DNA of 15,908 bases from Thermoplasmata archaeon (GTDB lineage: Archaea > Thermoplasmatota > Thermoplasmata > SG8-5), in the NCBI GenBank assembly GCA_023136815.1, contig JAGLQM010000003.1:1-15908 (forward strand), given 5' to 3'. Made by a program: the position numbers and the translations under genes. The first letter of the stretch is position 1; every line of letters starts with the position of its first letter. This document shows, piece after piece, positions 1 to 6,710 of this stretch. Under the pieces are notes generated by a model. The model made no database searches. It was not told where the DNA came from and saw only the letters and a list, made by a program, of their open reading frames with translations.

Positions 1-3000
1 CTACATCCCAGGTTGTTCCACCGTCACCTAAAATAGAGTCATCCAGTACAGTCTCGATGTTACCGCTGATTGTGTATGGGAAAGAGACAAACACCCAGTC
101 ACCATTTCCAGCTGCTGGTGATATTGGAATGTCATATGATGTGAGAGGGCTTCCGCCGGATTCTGAAACTGCAACTGTGTTCGTATCTTCATTGGATGAA
201 AGGTCCACTGCTCTCACCACATACCACCAGTCTATGCCGTCTAATTCGCCCCTTCCAGTGTCGGAGTACGTATCCGTACCTGCAGGTACATCTGTAATAA
301 GAGTGGTCATATCCCAGGGTCCTAGGCTTGTGTTCGACCGATATATGTTATAGTGATCTATGTCGTTATCACCCGCTCCGTCGTCAGAAGATAGCGTCCA
401 ATTCAACATATTATTGTATTGGGTGGATACAGCGGTATAATTAAGGTAGACATTATCTAAATACCAATATTCCATGTCAAATGCATCCCCATCCACAGTG
501 AAACTGACATAGAATGTATTCGAACCCACATCGGAAGTAATTATGGTTAAATGCTCGAGGCCAGGCCCAACACTGCCACCACCAGATGTGTGAGACCATG
601 TTGTATCCTGCCAAATCAAACTGTCGGAGCTTGTTTGAATTTTTACCGTGACCTTATCTGGCTCGCCACCCCAATCATGATAATAATTGTCCCACGTCAT
701 ATTTAGAGAGATCATATTTGTTGTATCTAGTGGTCCGGCGTACAGTCTCCAGGTATCAATATGACTGGAACTGGGATGTGTGAGTTTTGCTTCTGGTGAG
801 GTTCCACCAGCTCCTGAACTCCAGGACTGGCTCCAACTTCCAGTCGGATCCTCTACTGCCCAACCAGTGGGTGGAACAGAATCCGAAAAAGCTTCATCCA
901 GAAAGATAGTATCGGAAACGGTAACCCAATCCACTGTTAAATTGGTTGGAGCACCAGGAATCGTATCGTTCATGGTGACAGCACTATCTTCGGCAGATGG
1001 ATCTGATTCGCTACCACTATCATCTACGGCTGTCACTCTGTAGTAATAAACAGTGGTTCCTGATAGTCCGCTATCTGTATAATCACTGTTCAGACGACCG
1101 GATACATTGGCTACAAGGTTAGTAGCATTACATTCGACTCCGGGAGACTGGCTCCGATATACGCAGTAATGATTTACATCCTGTTCAGGATGGTCATTCC
1201 AGTCCAGACCTATCTCTGAAGAACTTACTGTTGCTGCGGAAAAGCCAGTGGGGGCAGAAGGAGGCGAGGGTGTTTCGGTTGTAAAATGAACCTCATCTGA
1301 CCAATCAGACCAGGCTCCATGCTCATCTTGGTGGCAGATCCTCCAGTAATGAGTGGTATTCAACTCCAAAATCTGCGGAATCATGATGAATTCCAGATTG
1401 ACTGTGTCAGTTCCACTGTCGAAAACCGGGCTGGAATAATCTCCAGCGGTTGTTGTCATTTGCCATCTTGAAGCGGTATGTTGATGGCCATTTGGATCAG
1501 AATAAACCGATGATTGCAATGAAACATCCGTGTTGCCCACGCCCACTGTGCCATTTGGAGGCGACTCCCCCACCGGTTGAACTGGTGGGTCATTGGGTGC
1601 CATTGTGGAAAAGGATAATTCTTTAGACCACAGGGAAATTGAACTTTCATTATCCTGATATCTGACTCTCCAATTATATGTGGTTGAATAGCTCAGGTTG
1701 ATCGGAACATTGATTACTTCCAGGGCAGTTGTATTCCATCCACTGTCGAAAATGGGGCTGGAATAATTCCCTGCCGTGGTGGTTATTTGCCATTGAGAAG
1801 CATTGTGTGGATTATAATCAGGGTCAAAATAGCTGGAAGCTTCCAGAGTAGGCGTAATGCTAACATCGGTTTCCAGGTTCTCCGGGAACAAACAATTTGG
1901 TCTATTCGGAGCATAATTGGACACATTTGAGAATGATACTGGAATACGAACCAGATCACGATTATAGGTTGTTGATGGATCATCATCGTGCCATAAGGTA
2001 TAGTAGAGATAGACATCTTTATCAGAATACTCGAAATTTCTCCCCGGACTATCCGGGTCTATAACTGACGGATAATGATGTTTGCTATCTGCAACATCAT
2101 TATTCCACCATGTCTCGCATTCCATTATCAATTGATCCGGTGTCCAATTAATAAGATCCTCAGATAGGGAATAATATATACCGTCTGGCCGACCACCTGG
2201 ACCGTCGTTTCTCATTCCAACTACAAGAAATTTGTTGAAATACGTATTATAGGTGAGACTTGAGCTCATCTTTGATATGTTATCTCTGGAAACAGGCTGA
2301 AAAACGTGATCCACAGGATCGAATGCTCCTTCGGTGTAAGGATTGATCAAATTTGCATTGAATCCAATTCCATTCCAAGCTCGCCAGCTTGTTGGGTCTG
2401 TAAGATTATTCGTTCTCATGACACCAACACCCCAATCCTGATAACCGAATACTTCCAGATGAACCAGGAAGTAGTAATAATTGTCATTGGGATTTTTGAT
2501 TATATTGCTCCCGCCGAATATGCCTGCGGGTCCACTTCCCTCCATGGCCTGGTAAGTATATGGTATACTGGCTACCAGATGGTTTGGTGCCGAGGCATGA
2601 GAATAGGTAGCACCGTTGTCCGTTGATTCCGCTAGAGTTATTGAATTGTACCAGGATTCCATCCAGGGTCCTGAATATTCACCATACATGGTACCGATAT
2701 ATTCGTTGTGAACAAGTGCATGGACGGTGTCGTCTTGAGAAACATAGATGGATTGGAGCCATTCATTCGCGTTGTAATTTGCCGGAACCGGATCCTGATC
2801 CGAATTCATTATAATACCAGGATAATGAACAAGGTTGTCCAGATCGCTTCCGACCATCCTTCGATTTATGTAATGTGTAGCCAATAACTGTATATCACCA
2901 TTTGCATCAATGAATGCCCGAGCGGGCGTATCCGGGATATCCTCCAGTTCCATGGCATCAGAGGACCAATCGAACACCATTTCTTCAGTTCCCAATGTGA

Positions 3001-3190
3001 CTGGCCCGGGATAAATATTACTTCCACCGGCCTTGATATTTACCATTGCTGTATCTTCCAGAACATACGGGTTCTGATCCTGGTCAGGAGAAGATCTATC
3101 AAGCCAATTGGACATTACCGGAAGAATCATACATATTACAATGAGAATGCTCAATATCGAGCTCACAATTTTTAAACTTTTATTTTCCAT
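1..3190 (-). CDS. Large secreted multidomain protein, propeller + FN3 modules (3' end beyond window)
   Basis: An uninterrupted frame runs from ATG at 3190 to the left edge (1063 residues, no stop), so the C-terminus is missing. Residues about 8-24 are a hydrophobic signal or membrane anchor after a short Lys-containing N-terminus. Residues about 30-430 are rich in Trp, Tyr and Asp with short repeated strands (for example NEWLQSIYVSQDDTVHAL, KHHYPSVIDPD, DVYLYYT), resembling five-bladed glycosidase or sialidase-like propellers; no catalytic residue can be assigned. Residues about 444-525 and 534-635 are two similar Ig/FN3-like modules sharing QWQITTTAG/RWQMTTTAG, YSSPxFDSG and YxWRxxxQD. FN3 follows (about 646-740), then a jelly-roll-like module (about 759-916), FN3 again (about 921-1012) and a last module containing WVFVSFP. 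The start is supported by an AAGGGGTG Shine-Dalgarno 9 nt upstream. Likely cell-surface or exported, binding or degrading glycans or proteins; substrate unknown. Confidence 0.85.
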   Translation of the reverse strand, partial: MENKSLKIVSSILSILIVICMILPVMSNWLDRSSPDQDQNPYVLEDTAMVNIKAGGSNIYPGPVTLGTEEMVFDWSSDAMELEDIPDTPARAFIDANGDIQLLATHYINRRMVGSDLDNLVHYPGIIMNSDQDPVPANYNANEWLQSIYVSQDDTVHALVHNEYIGTMYGEYSGPWMESWYNSITLAESTDNGATYSHASAPNHLVASIPYTYQAMEGSGPAGIFGGSNIIKNPNDNYYYFLVHLEVFGYQDWGVGVMRTNNLTDPTSWRAWNGIGFNANLINPYTEGAFDPVDHVFQPVSRDNISKMSSSLTYNTYFNKFLVVGMRNDGPGGRPDGIYYSLSEDLINWTPDQLIMECETWWNNDVADSKHHYPSVIDPDSPGRNFEYSDKDVYLYYTLWHDDDPSTTYNRDLVRIPVSFSNVSNYAPNRPNCLFPENLETDVSITPTLEASSYFDPDYNPHNASQWQITTTAGNYSSPIFDSGWNTTALEVINVPINLSYSTTYNWRVRYQDNESSISLWSKELSFSTMAPNDPPVQPVGESPPNGTVGVGNTDVSLQSSVYSDPNGHQHTASRWQMTTTAGDYSSPVFDSGTDTVNLEFIMIPQILELNTTHYWRICHQDEHGAWSDWSDEVHFTTETPSPPSAPTGFSAATVSSSEIGLDWNDHPEQDVNHYCVYRSQSPGVECNATNLVANVSGRLNSDYTDSGLSGTTVYYYRVTAVDDSGSESDPSAEDSAVTMNDTIPGAPTNLTVDWVTVSDTIFLDEAFSDSVPPTGWAVEDPTGSWSQSWSSGAGGTSPEAKLTHPSSSHIDTWRLYAGPLDTTNMISLNMTWDNYYHDWGGEPDKVTVKIQTSSDSLIWQDTTWSHTSGGGSVGPGLEHLTIITSDVGSNTFYVSFTVDGDAFDMEYWYLDNVYLNYTAVSTQYNNMLNWTLSSDDGAGDNDIDHYNIYRSNTSLGPWDMTTLITDVPAGTDTYSDTGRGELDGIDWWYVVRAVDLSSNEDTNTVAVSESGGSPLTSYDIPISPAAGNGDWVFVSFPYTISGNIETVLDDSILGDGGTTWDV
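1413..1767. repeat. Duplicated module inside the exoprotein gene
   Basis: 1413-1440 and 1740-1767 match at 26 of 28 bases, 327 bp (109 codons) apart, in frame. This is the nucleotide trace of the tandem Ig/FN3-like module duplication and implies that it is fairly recent or kept alike by gene conversion. Confidence 0.7.
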
Positions 3191-3439
3191 TTATTTCAAC
3201 ACCCCTTGGACCGGGAAAACCGAATAATGAATTGTGGTTTTAAGCAGATATTTTTGCTGTGAATTTTATTAGAAATTACCTGCTCATCCAACATACAAAA
3301 TCGAATTATGCAATATTGGACTTATAACATCTATTGTTTAAAAATCGAATAAACAAATAGGAGCAAAAAATATATAAGTACCGAAAACGAAAATAGAGAC
3401 CGCTGAAAACACTGGCTTTGATAGTCTATCGGTTCACTT
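3191..3439 (-). promoter_or_regulatory. Intergenic leader/promoter of the exoprotein; no gene
   Basis: The 249 bp upstream of the exoprotein are AT-rich and hold no convincing coding frame or RNA gene. The best archaeal TATA candidate read on the minus strand is CTTATATATTT at 3367-3377, which would place transcription start near 3345 and give a leader of about 150 nt. Weaker A/T boxes lie closer to the gene, so the assignment is tentative. Confidence 0.35.
3201..3208 (-). promoter_or_regulatory. Shine-Dalgarno of the exoprotein gene
   Basis: Read on the minus strand, AAGGGGTG lies 10 nt before the ATG at 3190 and matches the archaeal 16S anti-SD (GGAGGTGA-like), fixing this start codon. Confidence 0.6.
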
Positions 3440-3467
3440 GAACACTGGAATTCAGGCTCCAGTGTTC
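3440..3467 (-). terminator. Stem-loop overlapping the aminotransferase stop codon
   Basis: GAACACTGGA (3440-3449) and TCCAGTGTTC (3458-3467) are perfect 10-bp inverted repeats with an 8-nt loop. The aminotransferase stop codon (3452-3454) lies inside the loop, so the last coding codons form one arm. It may act as a 3'-end stabiliser or terminator; no long U-tract follows directly. Confidence 0.55.
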
Positions 3468-4750
3468 ACATAATCACAGATACGTTTGGTGGATTCCAAA
3501 GTCTTGCCACAATATTTCTCAAGGAAATCATCAGGCAAATTTTCATGAAGCGGAATTGTCTCACTGGCAGCCAATGCTTTGTTGCCATCGAAATTGCAGT
3601 ATGACATCCGCAGGGTGAGCTCATTTTCTGGCCGCTGAAATGCCGCGCCGGGAATTGTTGCAACATGATTCTCGCAAAGAATTGCATCGCACAATTCTAC
3701 ACTGCCATTTATTCCGCGCTTTTCAAGGTTGTCTGCAATTGGCGAAAAATCTGGAAATAAATAGAAAGCTCCTTCTGGATCATGAACCCTGGCTCCTGCA
3801 TCTCTCAGCATCTCTGCACATTGGCCACTTAGCTGGCTGAAAATTCGTCTGGCATGCCATAGATATCTTTCAATCTCAACACTGCCCTTGAATGCAGTAA
3901 CACCAGCCCACTGAATAGGGCTGCTGACCGAGGTATAGGTCTGACTTGCAGCATCTGACATTGCATTCATGAGCCAGTCAAGCTTATCAGGGAAAGCGAA
4001 TGTGCCCAACCGCCAACCGCCACAGGCACACCATTTGGACATTCCGGAGCTGATGATTGTGCCCTCTGGATAGTATTTTGCCACAGAAACATGCTCTCCT
4101 TTGTGATGGAGCTGGCCATAAATTTCATCTGAAAGCAGAATGACCTCATATTCCCTGGCCACGTCTGCAATATTTTTCAGCTCATCTGCCGTGTAACTGC
4201 CACCATCTGGATTACCTGGATAATTGAGAATAACTATCCTTGGGCGATATGTATCATGCTCGCTCTGGCACAGTTCTTCCAGATTCTCTGCAGTGAGATG
4301 CCATTTTTCTTCATAGGTTGTGTTTATAAGCTGCACCTGGCGGCCTATCAACTGCGCCTGGGGAACATAGGATACCCAGCATGGTGTTGGAACAACTATT
4401 TCTCCATAAAATGACAGTTGTAATAGATACATTAAAACCTTCGAGCCAGGCCCAATAAGAATATTATCAGCAGTAAGATTCACTCCATCCTTCTGTTTAT
4501 GATGTTCCGCAACCGCGGTTCTTAATTCAGGAAGTCCCCGCACCGGAAGATAGGTTTTCTCACGGGCATACATCTTCAGAGCCTTTACTACAGAATTGGG
4601 CACAGGAAATGGCGATTGGCCAATACTCATATTGAAAACTTCCTTGCCTTCTTCCCGCAATACTCGACATCGTTCGCTCATTGCAAGTGTCGGGGACTCG
4701 CCCAGACCTCGCAGGTTCAGGTTCAACGAAACATGCTTCTGCAGATTCAT
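3452..4750 (-). CDS. PLP-dependent class I/II aminotransferase (AspC-like)
   Basis: A 432-aa fold-type I PLP enzyme of ordinary family length. Visible motifs: NYPGNPDGG (176-184) containing the conserved Asn180, SDEIYG (207-212) with Asp208 for the pyridine nitrogen and Tyr211, SSGMSKW (234-240) with Lys239 as the Schiff-base lysine, Arg247 in GGWRLG, and LRMSYCN near the C-terminus holding the substrate-carboxylate Arg. It should transfer amino groups between an amino acid and a 2-oxoacid in the cytoplasm; aspartate, alanine or aromatic substrates cannot be separated by eye. The start at 4750 has AGGAAGTG 5 nt upstream. The 168-bp gap to gltX carries its own leader with two hairpins, the distal one shared with the CBS-protein gene, so it is probably regulated independently of gltX. 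Confidence 0.9.
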   Translation of the reverse strand: MNLQKHVSLNLNLRGLGESPTLAMSERCRVLREEGKEVFNMSIGQSPFPVPNSVVKALKMYAREKTYLPVRGLPELRTAVAEHHKQKDGVNLTADNILIGPGSKVLMYLLQLSFYGEIVVPTPCWVSYVPQAQLIGRQVQLINTTYEEKWHLTAENLEELCQSEHDTYRPRIVILNYPGNPDGGSYTADELKNIADVAREYEVILLSDEIYGQLHHKGEHVSVAKYYPEGTIISSGMSKWCACGGWRLGTFAFPDKLDWLMNAMSDAASQTYTSVSSPIQWAGVTAFKGSVEIERYLWHARRIFSQLSGQCAEMLRDAGARVHDPEGAFYLFPDFSPIADNLEKRGINGSVELCDAILCENHVATIPGAAFQRPENELTLRMSYCNFDGNKALAASETIPLHENLPDDFLEKYCGKTLESTKRICDYVNTGA

Positions 4751-4761
4751 GTATACACTTC

Positions 4762-4778
4762 CTAATTCTTTGAATTAG
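4762..4778 (-). promoter_or_regulatory. Leader hairpin abutting the aminotransferase Shine-Dalgarno
   Basis: On the minus strand CTAATTC-AAA-GAATTAG is a perfect 7-bp stem with a 3-nt loop. Its 3' arm overlaps the start of the Shine-Dalgarno AGGAAGTG (4756-4763), so folding could modulate ribosome access. Confidence 0.5.
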
Positions 4779-4787
4779 ACATCTCTT

Positions 4788-4809
4788 GAACCTTTTCAGG
4801 TTCTCGATT
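4788..4809 (-). promoter_or_regulatory. Shared leader hairpin (GAAA tetraloop), copy 1
   Basis: Read on the minus strand, GAACCT-GAAA-AGGTTC (4788-4803) is a perfect 6-bp stem capped by a GNRA-type GAAA loop. It belongs to a 21-nt segment (4789-4809) identical to 10409-10429 on the plus strand upstream of the CBS-domain gene. The stem ends exactly 37 nt before the aminotransferase ATG; the other copy ends exactly 37 nt before its ATG. An internal loop (5' GA, 3' AAGA) and a short outer pairing AUC/GAU adjoin it. Confidence 0.7.
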
Positions 4810-4843
4810 ACACCTTGTAGCCAGTAGAATGAAAATCACCTTC

Positions 4844-4853
4844 ATAATATTTA
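4844..4853 (-). promoter_or_regulatory. Candidate TATA box of the aminotransferase
   Basis: TAAATATTAT on the minus strand lies about 40 nt upstream of the shared leader hairpin, which would start the transcript near 4822 and include both hairpins. A/T-rich matches are common here, so this is weak. Confidence 0.35.
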
Positions 4854-4918
4854 CTGAACAGGAATTGCCAAAGAAAGAGAAAATGCAAATGTTCCTGGAA
4901 GAACAAAAGAATTTGACT

Positions 4919-6616
4919 CTATTTATGAGCAAAAAATGCAATAATATTCTCATCTGGCTCCAGCCTAACAAAACCAAATCTCTCAAACTGAACAACCCTG
5001 TCTGCATAATTTTCAGCGGCCTTTTCAACAAGGCCAGATATTGTTGTACCATCAGGCATTTGTACCTCAGCATCAAGGGCTTTCGGCCCGACCCAGTGAA
5101 TTATTTTCGCGCCTTTCTTCAGAACATCCAGGTCATTGCCAATGTATTTGAAAGAACCATCTGACATCATCTCCAGATTGCACAGATCCTTGAGCCTTAC
5201 AAGATTGCCTGGCTTGAGATTTTCATAATCGTCATAAGTAATTTGAACCGTAATATTGCCGGATAATTCTGTCACTCGGACTCCCAGTTCAGAACGCTCG
5301 GGGTGCAGTGGAGCGCGTGATTGCAACTTGTCTATGCCAGTAATTTTTATTTCTTTTGGTTTCCACACAAAGAAAAGACGTATTGCATCCTTGTCAATGA
5401 TGTCTTTGTTCATTGCATGAAGGTTTTCCCAGGAAAATTTGATATCAACGCTCTTTGCGCCTACATCATTCCAGAACTGGCGTATTGCATCTGGATGAAT
5501 TCCACGTCTTGCAAGAGCTGCAACAGTGCCAAGTTGATGGTCGTCCCAGCCTGAATATTTTCCCTCCTGAATGGCCGCCTTTATTTGCCTGGTGCTGAGA
5601 ACCGTGTCATCAATAGAAACCCAGCCATAGTGAATGAACACTGGCTTATCCCATCCCAGATGTTCGTAAACATATTCCTGACGTATTGTATTATTGAGAT
5701 GATCTTTTCCCCTGAGAACATGAGTCATGCCCATATCATAATCATCAATTGCCACTGAAAAATTGTAAAGTGGATAAACCAAATATTTTGAGCCGGTTAA
5801 TGGATGCGGTTCCTCAACCATCCGCATTGCAACAAAATCCCGAACCGCAGGATTCTTGTGCTGAATATCGGTTTTCACAACCATTGAAATCTGGCCAAGT
5901 TCGAATTTACCCGCCAACATATCCTCCCATAATTTGACATTAATATCAGGCGCAGTATCCCGGTGAGGGCACGGCTTCTTTTCATCCTTTAGCTTTCGCC
6001 AAGATTCAGATTCGCAATCGCACATGTATCCCTTTCCCAGGACCAGTATCTTTTCCGCATACTCATAATAAATCCCGAACCTATCGCTCTGATTGATTAC
6101 CTCGTGGTACTCAATGCCCAGCCAGTCTAAATCTTCTAGAATTAGATCATAAGCTTCTGGCAAAATTGTTGGAGGGTTAGTATCCTCCATTCGCACAATG
6201 AGCTTTCCGCCGTATTTTTTCACATATTCATCGTTCAAAATCGCCATTCTGGTATGGCCAATATGCAACGGACCAGAAGGATTCGGGGCAAGCCGCATTA
6301 CCACGCCTTTTTCTCCGTTTTCCAGGGCTGGCAATTCCTTGATAATCTCTTTCTTTTTCTTTACAAGAAGTTCCGGAGCCAGCTGTTCTAATTCTGCTTT
6401 TTGCTCCTCCGGGGACATTGCATTTACCTCTACAATGACTTGTCTGGATATTTCGGCAACTTGCTTTGCCTGGCTGCGGAATTCTGTGCCCTCGTTCATT
6501 ATCTTGCCGATTACTGAACCTGGGTTTGCCTTTCCATCGTACTCTATTGCGTTCTGGAGCGCGTATTTTCTGGCCAGTGATTCAATACTCATCCCTTCTG
6601 TGATTGACAGGTTCAT
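4919..6616 (-). CDS. gltX: Glutamyl-tRNA synthetase, archaeal type (GluRS)
   Basis: Charges tRNA-Glu (in many archaea also tRNA-Gln, for later amidation) with glutamate in the cytoplasm. The class I signatures are HIGH (118-121, within GPLHIGHTR) and a KMSKS-equivalent LSTRQ (340-344); CDCESESW (199-206) and CPHRD look like the metal-binding or insertion region of archaeal GluRS. The N-terminal SLARKYALQNA...GKANPGSVIGK block and the C-terminal anticodon-binding beta-barrel region place it with archaeal/eukaryotic GlxRS rather than the bacterial type. I choose ATG 6616 (565 aa): a frame start exists at 6658, but a TATA-like box at 6641-6650 lies 25-34 nt before 6616, which implies a leaderless or near-leaderless transcript starting near 6616-6618, downstream of 6658. 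Confidence 0.95.
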   Translation of the reverse strand: MNLSITEGMSIESLARKYALQNAIEYDGKANPGSVIGKIMNEGTEFRSQAKQVAEISRQVIVEVNAMSPEEQKAELEQLAPELLVKKKKEIIKELPALENGEKGVVMRLAPNPSGPLHIGHTRMAILNDEYVKKYGGKLIVRMEDTNPPTILPEAYDLILEDLDWLGIEYHEVINQSDRFGIYYEYAEKILVLGKGYMCDCESESWRKLKDEKKPCPHRDTAPDINVKLWEDMLAGKFELGQISMVVKTDIQHKNPAVRDFVAMRMVEEPHPLTGSKYLVYPLYNFSVAIDDYDMGMTHVLRGKDHLNNTIRQEYVYEHLGWDKPVFIHYGWVSIDDTVLSTRQIKAAIQEGKYSGWDDHQLGTVAALARRGIHPDAIRQFWNDVGAKSVDIKFSWENLHAMNKDIIDKDAIRLFFVWKPKEIKITGIDKLQSRAPLHPERSELGVRVTELSGNITVQITYDDYENLKPGNLVRLKDLCNLEMMSDGSFKYIGNDLDVLKKGAKIIHWVGPKALDAEVQMPDGTTISGLVEKAAENYADRVVQFERFGFVRLEPDENIIAFFAHK

Positions 6617-6640
6617 ATATAACCTTTTTTTGATATTCAA

Positions 6641-6650
6641 TACATAAATT
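6641..6650 (-). promoter_or_regulatory. TATA box of gltX
   Basis: AATTTATGTA on the minus strand, preceded by purine-rich GAAAAC, lies about 29 nt (centre) upstream of the chosen gltX ATG, the spacing expected for a leaderless archaeal transcript. Confidence 0.5.
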
Positions 6651-6655
6651 GTTTT

Positions 6656-6693
6656 CAAAAAAAGGTGCAGTGTGAAGGCTTCCCGCGGCGGGA
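6656..6693 (-). terminator. Hairpin plus T-run after the STAND ATPase gene
   Basis: TCCCG-CCG-CGGGA (6681-6693) forms a short GC-only stem. About 18 nt further along the minus strand comes a run of seven T (6657-6663), just ahead of the gltX TATA box. Plausible transcription stop separating the two genes. Confidence 0.4.
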
Positions 6694-6710
6694 CATGTTC
6701 AATGAGATAA

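Noticed and set aside
2306..2626. Plus-strand open frame of 106 codons opposite the exoprotein
   Set aside because: It lies wholly within a continuous 1063-codon minus-strand frame with recognisable domains; its protein shows no domain pattern and it is a shadow frame.
4829..5164. Plus-strand open frame of 111 codons overlapping the 3' end of gltX
   Set aside because: It is antisense to the conserved GluRS C-terminus with no ribosome site or promoter; a shadow frame.
6617..6658. Longer GluRS start at 6658
   Set aside because: The extra 14 residues are not family-like, and the TATA-like box at 6641-6650 would lie inside the coding region.
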